64,000 bases of DNA, taken from positions 1,364,001-1,428,000 of the forward strand of contig JAPFFF010000021.1 in assembly GCA_039105265.1 (NCBI GenBank). The letters are read 5' to 3'. Each line of letters begins with the position of its first letter. The stretch's first letter is position 1. Both the position numbers and the translations under genes were made by a program. This document shows, in pieces, positions 9,933-20,044 of the stretch. Under the pieces are notes generated by a model. It searched no databases. It saw only the letters and a program-made list of their open reading frames with translations, and was not told the DNA's origin. Source of the DNA: Tritrichomonas musculus (Eukaryota > Parabasalia > Tritrichomonadida > Tritrichomonadidae).

Positions 9933-12482
9933 ATGAAATTATTCAAAAAAATGGAGCAAATCAAAAAAGAAACTAAGCGTTTTAGTGAATTTAGTAGTTC
10001 TACGATGGCAAATGTGAACTTTACTATAAACAAGCAAATATATTCTTCATATTCAAAAAATTTGCATTATATGAGAGGAAATTTTATGATGAACATGTTT
10101 ATTAGTCAGCAAAACAGCGATTTTTTTGATATACCATCAGCGCCATCTCTTTTTCAAAGTGTGTATATGAAAGTATCATCGATGCTAGTTAATTATCCTG
10201 CAATGTTTATTCAAAATCTAACTGCAAAAATACAGAAAATTTATGAATCACCTTTTGAATTCGCAGCAACAGTAGATCTATTTTTCCAAGAAGACATGAC
10301 AGATATTATTGTTTTTGCGTATTCTTCTTTTCCAGCATTATATTCTTTTTTTTTAACTGATGAATTTTGTTCATCTGCCTCATTGTTTTTGTCAGCAATT
10401 TTCAAATCTTCAAGGAATCAATTATTATCCGAATTACTTCTTTCCTCTTTTTTTATATCTGGAACAGTTTTTTATGACCGCTTTTTTTCTCTTATTGGTG
10501 ATCATTTATTCGATCTCGCATCAAGGAAGAAAAATGATTTTTCATTACTACCTAATAATAATACAAGTAATAATCAAAATAATGGGAAAAAAAGAAGCTT
10601 TTCTTTTACGAAGCTTTTTGAACCAAAAATTAAATTAAGCATTAATACTACTACTAATACTACAAATAATAATAATAATAATACAAATTTCAAAAATCTT
10701 TTTGATGAGTTTTTCCCATTATTTTTGCAATCATTGAAGATATGTTTACCTCTTTTATCCCAATATCATATTCAAGCATTTAAAAACTTTTGTAAAACTT
10801 TTCCTGAATCTTCACACAAGTTTTTCTTGCAAAAAGTTATTCTACAACCTTTTCAAACTGCATCTGAATCATCAATAAGCCTTGTATCTTCTGAGGGCAA
10901 TAAATTCTTTATGTCTTTTCTCAATATGCTTTCTAATTTACCAGTAAATGATAAACGAATTCAATCTTTCCTTACTATAGTCATGAATCTATCAAGTAGT
11001 TGCAAAGATAACAATAACAACAATAAGGATATCATTAATAACGCCTCCAATAGTGATAACAAAGCAAAATTGTATGATTTTCATGATGTTTACCCTTCAT
11101 TAAAAGGATTTGTTTGGAATCATGGCGTGCCGATCCTTTTTGGCCATATTGACATTAAACTTCTCATTGATATTTTGAAATTCACCGAAATTTTTAACAT
11201 GGATTCTTCTAAAATAAACCAATTAAAAATTAATTTCAAAGATTCTTTTGGAACTGTGATGTTTAACGTTTTTCCATGCTTTTGCGCGACTAATCCTCCT
11301 GAACAAGGAATTGGAATTGAACTTTTTGGTGAAGCTCCTCCATCTTTCGAATCGTCAGTTCGAATATACAAGGATTTAATTGAAGAACAGAAATGTAAAG
11401 AGAACATAAATAATGATGATGATGAGGAAGAAGAATATAGTGAAGGAGAGAAGAAAGCAAAAGATTTTGAAAAAAATCTTGGAATCACATCTGAAAAAAA
11501 GAGGATTTTCCGAAAAGTCAACAAATTTGCAATTGAAGAAAATATAAGTCTTTCAGAACTAATTCTTAATCCTCCACCACAATTTTCAATTCTTAAAAAT
11601 GACGTCTCATACATATTTTTACTTTTGAATAAATTCCATGAGAATTTCACAACAACAGAACAAGCAATTCTAATGGAAGAAGCCAAACAAAAAATAAAAA
11701 ATTTAATCATATCAACGCAAAACATGACACATATTACCTATCATCACTTTTCTTTCTCATTTCTTAAAGAAAGAATTCATGGTATCAGTGATATTGTTCC
11801 AGCCATTCAGGAATTGATAAATTCCAATTCAAATACAAATTCAGTTGCTAATTCTAATTTATTATTAACCAAATCCAAAGTTAATCCAGCATTTTTGAGT
11901 AATAATGATCTTAATAATCCAACACTTTCAGAAAATCGTCTTCCTGCTTCAGTAATGTTTGAGATTTCTTTAACTGCTCTTGATACATTAACTCTTTGTG
12001 AAGGAACAAAGAAAATAGAAATGATGGAGGCAGATTTTGAAGATGAGTTAATGATGTGGATAGAAGATGAATGGCCATCTTTTCGAGAAAATGAAATTTT
12101 CATTAAAAGATTGAAAAATATTGAATCTCTAGCAATATTTTTAAAGCATGTACAAAAGGGAGGTTATGGAAGCCGTTTAAAAATTATTACTAATTTTGTT
12201 AGTGGATTGAGAACAATTTTAACTACAGATAATATTCATTTATGGAAGCCTGCTTTCAAATATGCAGTGTTTTTTTCATCACAAAAACAGGTTTTCTCAA
12301 CATTTTTATATATTTATCACTTTTTCATCATGCAATTAAGATTGGATACAATATGGGATGTTGATATTCAAAATTTGATTTCTATGTTTACGGCTGGAAT
12401 GTGGTCTATTCTTGATAAAAATATTGATCTTAATCTGAAATATGCAGATTTTGCGAAAATCAAACCCATTTTCTATCCTTGA
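9933..12482 (+). CDS. Large helical protein of unknown function
   Basis: This 849-aa protein has no family I recognise. It is mainly alpha-helical, with many Phe/Ser/Leu-rich amphipathic helices (for example ~125-200). Low-complexity linkers occur at ~205-255 (Asn/Thr-rich), ~350-375 (Asn/Asp) and ~490-510 (acidic Asp/Glu). A conserved-looking core runs from ~380 to 480 and another from ~580 to the C-terminus. There is no signal peptide. Hydrophobic stretches such as SSFPALYSFFLTDEFC look like buried helices rather than membrane spans. A helical-solenoid scaffold or a divergent GAP-like fold is possible, but nothing in the sequence proves either. The ORF is long and clean, so the gene itself is secure. 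Confidence 0.8.
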   Translation: MKLFKKMEQIKKETKRFSEFSSSTMANVNFTINKQIYSSYSKNLHYMRGNFMMNMFISQQNSDFFDIPSAPSLFQSVYMKVSSMLVNYPAMFIQNLTAKIQKIYESPFEFAATVDLFFQEDMTDIIVFAYSSFPALYSFFLTDEFCSSASLFLSAIFKSSRNQLLSELLLSSFFISGTVFYDRFFSLIGDHLFDLASRKKNDFSLLPNNNTSNNQNNGKKRSFSFTKLFEPKIKLSINTTTNTTNNNNNNTNFKNLFDEFFPLFLQSLKICLPLLSQYHIQAFKNFCKTFPESSHKFFLQKVILQPFQTASESSISLVSSEGNKFFMSFLNMLSNLPVNDKRIQSFLTIVMNLSSSCKDNNNNNKDIINNASNSDNKAKLYDFHDVYPSLKGFVWNHGVPILFGHIDIKLLIDILKFTEIFNMDSSKINQLKINFKDSFGTVMFNVFPCFCATNPPEQGIGIELFGEAPPSFESSVRIYKDLIEEQKCKENINNDDDEEEEYSEGEKKAKDFEKNLGITSEKKRIFRKVNKFAIEENISLSELILNPPPQFSILKNDVSYIFLLLNKFHENFTTTEQAILMEEAKQKIKNLIISTQNMTHITYHHFSFSFLKERIHGISDIVPAIQELINSNSNTNSVANSNLLLTKSKVNPAFLSNNDLNNPTLSENRLPASVMFEISLTALDTLTLCEGTKKIEMMEADFEDELMMWIEDEWPSFRENEIFIKRLKNIESLAIFLKHVQKGGYGSRLKIITNFVSGLRTILTTDNIHLWKPAFKYAVFFSSQKQVFSTFLYIYHFFIMQLRLDTIWDVDIQNLISMFTAGMWSILDKNIDLNLKYADFAKIKPIFYP

Positions 12483-12857
12483 TTTTGTTTTATATCATGA
12501 TTTTGTTGTTATTTATTTTATTAAATTATTAATGCTTTCGAACACTTTTTAATTCAATTTTTAGCATTTCTTATTATTAGTTTAGTTTGTATTTATGAAA
12601 TTAATTAATCAGATTAATTATTTCAATTAGTATCGACAAATAATTAAAACAAGCGAGGAAGAATTAACTCCCTTACCAAATAATTCCTCTTTTCTAATTG
12701 ATTTTCTTATCAAAATTTGCAAAAACTAAACAACATTTTCGAAATAAAATGTTTCAAAATTTGAATAAATTATTTAGAAATGCAAAATCAAAAAGTTATA
12801 AATAAAATTTTATTTGAGAGAAATTTCTAAACAGTTAAAAGGCCAAAAATACATCCA
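12483..12857. other. Intergenic, no gene seen
   Basis: AT-rich spacer between two plus-strand genes. It contains TAATTAATCAGATTAATTA (12600-12618), a short palindrome-like stretch. No initiator-like motif can be picked out with confidence before the ATG at 12858. Confidence 0.4.
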
Positions 12858-15767
12858 ATGCTCAAGTACGAGCAAATTCGCATACTAGGCCAAGGTGGAT
12901 TTGGTAAAGCAATTTTAGCTCGTAAAAAAAATACCAATGGTAATAAAGAAGAAAAAGTTGTTATTAAAGAGGTTCAAATTTTTTCCTTAAAGCCGCGCGA
13001 TCGAGAAGTAGCATTTCAAGAAGCAAAATTATTATCTACCCTTAAGCATCCATTTATTGTTTCGTATATAGAAAGCTTTCAAGAAAGAGGGAATTTATAT
13101 ATAGTTATGGAATATGCAGATGGTGGCGATCTATCACAGAAAGTTGAAAAGCTTAGAGAAAAACGATCATCAGTTAATAAATATAATCATTCTCCTTATG
13201 CAATCAAAAGCAAAAATTCTAATTCGAATTGTTTCATGTCAGAAGAAGAAGTATTACATGATTTCATTCAAATTTCTTTAGCTATCAAATATATACATGA
13301 TAGAAAAATATTACATCGTGATTTAAAAACTCAAAATATTTTTTTAATGAAAGATGGTACAACTAAATTAGGCGATTTTGGAATTGCTCGTGTACTTCAA
13401 AATACATTTCAACTTTGTAAAACTCAGATTGGTACTCCTTATTACTTATCTCCTGAACTTTGTGAAGGCAAAAACTACAATTCAAAAACAGATATTTGGT
13501 CTCTTGGTTGTATTTTATATGAATTATGCACTTTAAACAGAGCATTTGATGCAAATAATATGAATCAATTGATTGTAAACATTATTCGCGGAAAACACAA
13601 ACCAATTGATTCTACGCATTACAGTAGCGATTTACGTAACCTTGTTGATTCGATGCTAACGAAAGATCCATCAAAGCGGCCTTCCATCAATCAAATTCTT
13701 CGACTTCCTTTTATCAAAAATAAATTATCAAGCTTTTTAAATGAGAAACTTCTTAATTATGAAATGCAACACACAATTCTTCATGGAAGGAAGCCTTTTG
13801 CAGAACCAACACTTATTCTTCCACAAAACAAAGATAGTATCTTATTAAATAATGCAATAAAAGAAGAAAACGAAAATCGAAAAAAAATAAAGAACGATGT
13901 CAAAAAAGTAAATAAAAATTTAAATAGAAATGCAAATGCGAAAGTTGTTGATATTAATTCAAATTCTTTATCAGGCTTAAATCAGAATGATCTTGAATGT
14001 ACAAAGCAAATAATTGAATCTGAAAAAAAGAAACTTTCATTGGCTCAACAAAAACGTCTCGAATACGAGGAAAAATTAAAAGAAGCTCATGAAAGACGAC
14101 AAAGAAAATTAAAACAAGAAGCTGAAGAAAAAGAAAGACAATTAAAAGAAATTCAGATTCAAGAAAAAGTGAAAAAATCAGTCCAAGAAAATAAAGATTT
14201 AATTCGTCTTCCTAAAAGAAAAAGAGATGATGAGCTTCAAATTGACGCTGAGGAGCGGAGAAGGATTTATTTGGAGCAAAAACAAGAAATGCTTAGAAAT
14301 AAAAGACGATATGAACAAGACCAACAATCTTTAATGAAAGAAATATATGGAAACGAAGATCCAAACGAAGAAATTATTAAAAGGCAAAAGAAACTTGGGC
14401 AAATGCGCCAAGAAAGACTTAAATATTTGAATAGACGATCAAAAAACCCTCAAAATGAAATTAAAGAAACAGATAATAATAATAACAATAATAATGATAA
14501 TGATAATAATGTTGATTTATCCCCCAGCAAAAAAGGCTTGTCTTCATCAATCCGAAGGTTAGATAAAAATGAAAAAAACTCTGATAAGAATAAAAATCAA
14601 ATTGACATGAGCGAGTTTTATAAACAGCAAAGAAGAGAAGCCAGAGCTAATAAAAGAAGACTCGATGAAGCTCTTGGAATAAAGAACCCAAATGATAGAA
14701 TTAAAAAGGAAAACGATAAAAATGAGATTGATATGGATAAGCTAATTAGAGATGCAGAAGTGGAAATGAAAAATGATCAAAATGATAATGATGGTATCGA
14801 TGTTAAACGTTCACCTTCTTTATATAACAATCGGAATGTTAAAAGGAAGAAACAAAAAGATATTCCAATTGAATTTCTTGGAATGCCTAAGCAATCTGAT
14901 AAAAATGATGCGGGTAATATAAAAAGAAGCCGATCTGCTTTTGATAAGGAACCTCAACTTTCTCCTCAATTGAAATTAAACGATAAATTAAATGAAAATA
15001 AAAAATCATTAAGACGAATACAACCTTCTCCACCTGGATCTCCAATAATGAAGCCTAATGTCGGAGGTGCAGCCCATCGTTCACCTTCAGAAGTTCGAAG
15101 TAGTCGACCAAAGTCTCATCTAAATGCCTCAAATCCTGTCAAACAAATTCAAAATAAGTCAAAAGCTGACAAGGATGATGATACAAATAACAATAATGAT
15201 AATAATGAAGTGGAAATTGTTGATGGCCGTAAAAGAAAAATTGACAGAGGAGAAATTGAAAGAGAAACTGAGGTGAAAATGCATAATGCAATTGAACAAG
15301 CATCAGCAATTGTTGATGCTCTTGAAATTTCTACTGATTATAATGATAACGAAATTGATGAATTTGATGATCAAAGTAACTTTCAAAATTCGAATACCAT
15401 TGATTCAGAAGAAAAGAAAGCAATTAAAAAAGAAAGTGAAATTTCAGAATTCAGCACAAAAGCTGAATTTGATAAAGGCGAAGCTATTCCTCTCATTTTT
15501 AAAGATAAGACAATGAATTTTCCTATTGTTAAAGATAGTGATAGCTTGGCATATAGAGCTGAAGCTATACGCGTATTTTTAGAACAGGATATCGGAATAG
15601 ACAAATTAATAAAACTTTATAATGTTCTTTCTAACGATAATAATACTAATGATGAAAAGTATGAAAAATATGTCGATAAAATAATTGCAGAATCTGGCGC
15701 TGGTCCAGGGTACATTTTATTAATACAACAATTGATTATACTTGATGAAAAAATCGGTATGCAATAA
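12858..15767 (+). CDS. NEK-family serine/threonine protein kinase
   Basis: This 969-aa protein begins with a protein kinase domain (~4-294). It has a Gly-rich loop GQGGFG (11-16), VIK lysine 37, HRDLKTQN with catalytic Asp155, DFG Asp173, GTPYYLSPE activation segment and DIWSLGCILYEL. LHRDLKTQNIFL and the GTPYYLSPE pattern place it in the NIMA-related (NEK) family. A 30-residue insertion (~98-128) sits between the hinge and the next helix. The tail is long: a basic coiled coil (~380-560), several Asn/Asp/Lys-rich segments, SPS-type possible phosphorylation sites (~710-770) and a helical C-terminal module (~900-969). NEKs regulate cilia length, basal bodies and mitosis. NEK1/5-like architecture (N-terminal kinase, coiled-coil tail) fits best. 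Confidence 0.92.
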   Translation: MLKYEQIRILGQGGFGKAILARKKNTNGNKEEKVVIKEVQIFSLKPRDREVAFQEAKLLSTLKHPFIVSYIESFQERGNLYIVMEYADGGDLSQKVEKLREKRSSVNKYNHSPYAIKSKNSNSNCFMSEEEVLHDFIQISLAIKYIHDRKILHRDLKTQNIFLMKDGTTKLGDFGIARVLQNTFQLCKTQIGTPYYLSPELCEGKNYNSKTDIWSLGCILYELCTLNRAFDANNMNQLIVNIIRGKHKPIDSTHYSSDLRNLVDSMLTKDPSKRPSINQILRLPFIKNKLSSFLNEKLLNYEMQHTILHGRKPFAEPTLILPQNKDSILLNNAIKEENENRKKIKNDVKKVNKNLNRNANAKVVDINSNSLSGLNQNDLECTKQIIESEKKKLSLAQQKRLEYEEKLKEAHERRQRKLKQEAEEKERQLKEIQIQEKVKKSVQENKDLIRLPKRKRDDELQIDAEERRRIYLEQKQEMLRNKRRYEQDQQSLMKEIYGNEDPNEEIIKRQKKLGQMRQERLKYLNRRSKNPQNEIKETDNNNNNNNDNDNNVDLSPSKKGLSSSIRRLDKNEKNSDKNKNQIDMSEFYKQQRREARANKRRLDEALGIKNPNDRIKKENDKNEIDMDKLIRDAEVEMKNDQNDNDGIDVKRSPSLYNNRNVKRKKQKDIPIEFLGMPKQSDKNDAGNIKRSRSAFDKEPQLSPQLKLNDKLNENKKSLRRIQPSPPGSPIMKPNVGGAAHRSPSEVRSSRPKSHLNASNPVKQIQNKSKADKDDDTNNNNDNNEVEIVDGRKRKIDRGEIERETEVKMHNAIEQASAIVDALEISTDYNDNEIDEFDDQSNFQNSNTIDSEEKKAIKKESEISEFSTKAEFDKGEAIPLIFKDKTMNFPIVKDSDSLAYRAEAIRVFLEQDIGIDKLIKLYNVLSNDNNTNDEKYEKYVDKIIAESGAGPGYILLIQQLIILDEKIGMQ

Positions 15768-15812
15768 ATTATATCATGCGTTATAAGTATTTTTTTTTTC
15801 TTTTTTGAATCA

Positions 15813-16226
15813 TTAAGTATTTGATTGTTTCGATAATATTTCATTTGATATCGAAATGTATTCGTCAAGTATATTAATTGTCTCTTCTTCACTCTTTCTA
15901 ATTTCTTGAGAATTTTTTGGACCAACAAGTAAATCCATGATTTTTTTTATGTCTTGCTGTGCTTTGGTAAAATCTTTATCAAAATCTTTACATTCTTGAA
16001 TAGCATCATGTAATTCATCTGGAATAGGTATATTATCGGGGCAATCTAAAGCTTTATATTCAACAGTTCCTTTTTTGATATCGTTATATAAGCAAAATAA
16101 ATCATTTTGATTTTGTTTTTCTCTATATTCTTGCTTTTTCTGAGCAAGTTCAGCCTTAAGGGCATCATTTTTTTGTTTTTCTTGCTCAAGTTTTTTTTCT
16201 AAGGTATCGACACTATCAAAATTCAT
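15813..16226 (-). CDS. Small coiled-coil protein (hypothetical)
   Basis: This is a 137-aa protein if translation starts at MNFDSVDTLEKK (ATG at 16226). The frame stays open for 14 more codons to 16268, but that extension is hydrophobic and His/Phe-rich and looks like leader sequence. Residues ~5-50 form a Lys/Glu/Gln coiled coil. Residues ~60-137 form further helices with the motif PDNIPIPDELHDAIQECKDFDKDF. The gene converges on the NEK gene with only 45 bp between the stop codons. No family is recognised. Size and helix content would fit a small adaptor or kinetochore/BLOC-type subunit, but that is speculation. Confidence 0.6.
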   Translation of the reverse strand: MNFDSVDTLEKKLEQEKQKNDALKAELAQKKQEYREKQNQNDLFCLYNDIKKGTVEYKALDCPDNIPIPDELHDAIQECKDFDKDFTKAQQDIKKIMDLLVGPKNSQEIRKSEEETINILDEYISISNEILSKQSNT

Positions 16227-16400
16227 AGAATGATGGTATGAAAAATGGCAAAAAATAAAAAAGAACAAATATCTTCACAATTTGTCTATGATATTGATTC
16301 AATGTGAAAATATAAATTTAATTTTTGAAATAAATTTAGATACAACTAGATATTTTTACCAAGATTTTAAACTTAGTATAAAAACCCCTGCAAAATGGTG

Positions 16401-16421
16401 CATTCTCTAGCCTAGAGAATG
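16401..16421. repeat. Perfect inverted repeat (hairpin)
   Basis: CATTCTCTAG and CTAGAGAATG are exact reverse complements separated by one C. Flanking AAATGG (16393-16398) and CCATTT (16425-16430) extend the stem after a short mismatch, giving a cruciform or RNA hairpin of about 16 pairs. Its role is unknown. It could be a piece of a non-coding RNA or a transposon-end remnant. Confidence 0.7.
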
Positions 16422-16667
16422 TGTCCATTTGATGGAATGTTTAAAAATAGTCGAAAGTTTATAGTAGAAATATAACGCTATTTAGCTTCTTAAATAAAGG
16501 ATTTAAACAACTTTATACTCTACTTTTGGCATTATATATCATTAATCATCTGATACAAAAAATGAAAAGATAATGCAAATAATAATTTCAAACGAAAACA
16601 AACAATATTTAACTATCTACATGATTTAAAAAAAAATAAAAATAAAAAATAAAAAAAAAAAAAAAAC

Positions 16668-16697
16668 TCAATGGCATTGAGCCAATGTTTATTGGAG
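16668..16697. repeat. Two adjacent short hairpins
   Basis: CTCAATG/CATTGAG with a single-base loop is followed at once by CCAAT/ATTGG with a GTTT loop. The two stems lie directly after a poly(A) tract. They look like the folded part of a small RNA or a decayed repeat end. No matching gene is identified. Confidence 0.45.
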
Positions 16698-17455
16698 ACT
16701 TATTATGATTGAATTTTTTAAAAAAAAAATAATTCAGATATATGAATGAAAAGTCTGAGAAGAAAAAGAAGAAATAAAGCAAGTTAAACTTTGTTGTGGC
16801 ACAAATTTAGATTTAGACACTTAAAAAATTAAAAAAAAAAAAATATTTTTTTGGATTTTGAATTTGACCTCTGCTTTATTTGGTTAAAATAAAGGCGAGT
16901 AAAAAAGATTACTAACCACTGAAGAGAGAATTCGTTAAGAATAATGCTCGCAAAAAAGAAAAGATTTTGGATTGTCTTATTATATCTGTTTTGATCGTGT
17001 AGGTCAAAAAATAAATAAGCTTTTTTTATTCTCAAAATATAAATACCCGAGTTTTTTATTGATGTTACGCTTTTTTATTTTATAATTTATGTTTTATATA
17101 GATTATAAATATAATTTCAAAATATAAATTTATATCTGCTTTTTTTCACTCAATTTTATGCACACTAAATCGATGAATCTTAACTTTTTGTTAATTAGAA
17201 CGATATAAGAAAAGATTGAATGGTTATGAACTCCTGTAGTTGAACTCCAAACTCATAACAAATAAAATATTAATATAAATAAAAAATGAAAACCAGAGTC
17301 ATTAAAAACCAGAGAAGAAAATCGAAGATAAAAAAAAGTGTAAAAGAGTTCCATTGACATTCAATTTTTTGTTAATTTTTCAATCCTATACAAAATTTCA
17401 CTAAATCAAGTTATGTAAATTCACAAAAAATGAATATTTAATTTTTTTTTTTTCC

Positions 17456-17462
17456 TCATTTA
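17456..17462 (+). promoter_or_regulatory. Initiator-like motif of the amylase gene
   Basis: TCATTTA fits the trichomonad initiator consensus TCA(+1)PyT(T/A). Transcription from its A at 17458 would give a 13-nt leader before the ATG at 17471, in the usual size range for Trichomonas vaginalis transcripts. This is a match by eye only. Confidence 0.5.
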
Positions 17463-17470
17463 TTAAAACT

Positions 17471-19702
17471 ATGTCATTTGAAGCAATTGATGAAGAACCT
17501 CTTTTAAATGAAGAACCAAATATATCTACAGTAACAGAAGAACCAAAATGCAAAACTCCATCATGCTTTACGCTCTCATTAATTGGAGTTGGAATAACAG
17601 CTTTAGTAATTCTCATTATTGGATTATCAATTGGTCTTACAAAGGATAAAGATTCTACTTCACAAGAAATCAATCCAGTCCAGCCGCCTAGCGACTTTTC
17701 GAGAACAATTCCAAGTACTTATACACATTACCCATCAGCTACGCCACGTGTACCAGAAACGCCATCAACATCGTCTAGTTCTTCAACATCAACTACAACC
17801 GGATTTTCACCTTTCCCAACAAAAACGCCTACGAGATCTTCAGTCCCAACAGCAACGCCAACACCATATTCGCAAACACCAATTTCGCATTCACCATCGC
17901 CATCAGCTTCTACTATTAAAACAAGCGAGCCTACTATTGATGATCTTCCGCGCTGCCAAATTTATCCACAAATGGAATGTGTAGGTGGTGCTTCAAGAAT
18001 GGATGCGCAATATACAAATCATACTTTCCATACTCCAACCAGAGGCGCTGAAGGATGGAGACCAGGCTATCAAGATATGAGCGTTCTTACTGGATATGCT
18101 CAACTTAAATATAAACCAGGAAGAACTGGTTGTATAGTTAATATCATTACAAAAACTAAAAGGCCATTGACTCTTACTTATCATTTTGATGGAGTAGCTC
18201 AAACATCAAATTCTAAAGATTATGACTCATCTTATACTGGACTCTTAAAGGTTAAAGTAACTGCAGCATCTGGTGAACAATTGGAATTAGATGATATCGA
18301 TTTTATTTGGAACAATCAACCTATTGCAGCACGAAATGGTGATTATAGAAATGGGCAAAAAGGTGCTGTTGTTGAATTGTTTGGATGGCCAGATGAAGAT
18401 ATCGAAAAAGAATGTAAGCATATTGCAGAAGCAGGTTACCTAGGAGTTAAACTTTTCCCTCATCAAGAACAGCTTATGGCTGATCAACCAGATAATGGAC
18501 TTATCAATCCATGGTATTGGATGTATCAACCAATTTCCTATCGTCTCCAAGGAAGAATGGGAACACGTGATCAACTTAGAAAAATGATCAAGACATGCAG
18601 ATCATATGGACTTAGGGTTTATGCAGACGCAGTTGTTAATCATATGACTGGAGGTGGAAACGATGTATTAAAACATCGTAACCCTAATGCAGGTTGTGCT
18701 GAATGGGATGGACAATACAAGTACTCATCAATAAATAGTACTCACAACTCTCCTTTCTACACACCAAGTTGGACCTATTCTCACAATCACAGAGGAGAGC
18801 CAGATAATGTTCTCGAATTCCCCGGAGTTCCTTATGGACCAATGGACTTCCATTGCAACAAAGGACTCAATAGCTGGAGTGATCCTGAAATCTTAAACAC
18901 TGGTTGGTTAAGCGGATTATCTGATCTTGATACTTCTCAAGAATATGTAAGACAACGTATTTGTGACTATTTCGTTGATCTTTTATCAATCGGATTCAGT
19001 GGATTCAGAGTAGATGCAGCAAAGCATATTCATCCTGATGATCTAGCAGTTATTTTTGCCAAATTCAAGGAAAGTATGGGTGGATCATTACCAGAAGACT
19101 GGTTTACATGGCTTGAAGTTCTTACTGGTGGTGAATCATATCTTCTTGTTCAAAGCGGATCCTCATACAGCTTTACAACATATTTCGAAGAACAATTGAA
19201 GAAACAAGGAATGTCGGCTGATGATATTTTGAAGATTAAGATTTGGTGGTGCGGTTATCCAGTTGAACCATATAATGATAACGGATCAATTGATAAGAGA
19301 AGAAAAGTTATTCAAAACGACGATCATGATCAACAGAATCCAGGATCTTCTTCAAGAGACATGCACGATGCAGGCTGCGTTCTTGTTAAAGGTTGCGAAC
19401 CTAGCAAACATCGTGGATTTGAAGTGATGTTGTTCAATAATCCATCTGGTGCTGATAATAATGATAATGATTATCCAATCAGAATGGTTTTGTCTTCTTA
19501 TTATTTCGAAAATGATATAATGTCAATTCCTGACGGCAAATCTGTTTGTTCTCTTTGTAAAGCAACTTGTAATGGATGCCGTGGAAGAGAAAAGATTCAA
19601 GCATATCAAGAAAATGCACAAGCTTACTCTGGCAAAGGATATACATATGTTCATAGAGATAACGAAATCATTCAAGCAATGAGAAAATGGATGCACTTAT
19701 AA
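17471..19702 (+). CDS. Membrane-anchored alpha-amylase (GH13)
   Basis: This 743-aa protein has a short acidic cytosolic N-terminus, a membrane span (~33-56) and a Ser/Thr/Pro-rich stalk (~60-150). The stalk should be heavily O-glycosylated. A GH13 alpha-amylase domain follows. Catalytic regions are visible: DAVVNH (Asp386), GFRVDAAKH with nucleophile Asp515, WLEVLTG with acid/base Glu549, and NDDHDQQ with transition-state Asp620. The layout makes it a type II membrane protein displaying the enzyme outside the cell or in the endolysosomal lumen, where it would cut alpha-1,4-glucans such as host glycogen. A starch-binding-like beta segment (~170-290) precedes the barrel. The stop overlaps TAAA, the trichomonad polyadenylation signal. 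The main uncertainty is its cellular location. Confidence 0.93.
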   Translation: MSFEAIDEEPLLNEEPNISTVTEEPKCKTPSCFTLSLIGVGITALVILIIGLSIGLTKDKDSTSQEINPVQPPSDFSRTIPSTYTHYPSATPRVPETPSTSSSSSTSTTTGFSPFPTKTPTRSSVPTATPTPYSQTPISHSPSPSASTIKTSEPTIDDLPRCQIYPQMECVGGASRMDAQYTNHTFHTPTRGAEGWRPGYQDMSVLTGYAQLKYKPGRTGCIVNIITKTKRPLTLTYHFDGVAQTSNSKDYDSSYTGLLKVKVTAASGEQLELDDIDFIWNNQPIAARNGDYRNGQKGAVVELFGWPDEDIEKECKHIAEAGYLGVKLFPHQEQLMADQPDNGLINPWYWMYQPISYRLQGRMGTRDQLRKMIKTCRSYGLRVYADAVVNHMTGGGNDVLKHRNPNAGCAEWDGQYKYSSINSTHNSPFYTPSWTYSHNHRGEPDNVLEFPGVPYGPMDFHCNKGLNSWSDPEILNTGWLSGLSDLDTSQEYVRQRICDYFVDLLSIGFSGFRVDAAKHIHPDDLAVIFAKFKESMGGSLPEDWFTWLEVLTGGESYLLVQSGSSYSFTTYFEEQLKKQGMSADDILKIKIWWCGYPVEPYNDNGSIDKRRKVIQNDDHDQQNPGSSSRDMHDAGCVLVKGCEPSKHRGFEVMLFNNPSGADNNDNDYPIRMVLSSYYFENDIMSIPDGKSVCSLCKATCNGCRGREKIQAYQENAQAYSGKGYTYVHRDNEIIQAMRKWMHL

Positions 19703-20044
19703 ATTATATAAAAATTTTAATTGATATTAATATAATTTTAATAATTGCTTATTAGTAAAGATTCCAAATTTATGATAAATTTCCTAAATTAATTCTTTTT
19801 TATATAAACTTACTTTCTAATTTATTTTTAACATCATAAAAATCGTAAAAGATAGAAGTATTAACCAAATTTTGATGGGGAAAAAGGGATCCTTCAAAGT
19901 CATTCACTTTTTCTAATTTATTCTAACAAAATTATACAAAATTTATGATTTCATTCAAAATTGAATAGAATTCAATTTTATAAAAACAAACAAAAAGATA
20001 AATCGACATCGGAAAATAATTGAAAAATACAGTATGCCAAAAAA
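19703..20044. other. Intergenic, no gene seen
   Basis: AT-rich spacer between two plus-strand genes. GGGGAAAAAGGGATCC (19876-19891) is a local GC-richer patch of no clear meaning. No RNA gene or repeat was seen. Confidence 0.4.

Larger units (their letters stand above)
16269..17470. other. 1.2-kb intergenic region with strong short hairpins
   Basis: There is no convincing protein gene here, since the longest frames are AT-driven. Two structured spots stand out and are listed separately: a perfect 10-bp inverted repeat at 16401-16421 and a double hairpin near 16668-16697. A pair GTTATGA/TCATAAC (17224-17260) also could form a 7-bp stem. The right end carries the promoter of the amylase gene. 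Confidence 0.5.

Noticed and set aside
11120-11725. 201-codon open frame antisense to the 849-aa gene
   Set aside because: It is a shadow of the sense gene: Ser/Phe-rich composition, no domain, and the sense frame is far longer and host-like.
17224-17260. Possible tRNA-like fold (GTTATGA...TCATAAC)
   Set aside because: A 7-bp outer stem exists, but the enclosed 23 nt are too short for the D, anticodon and T arms.
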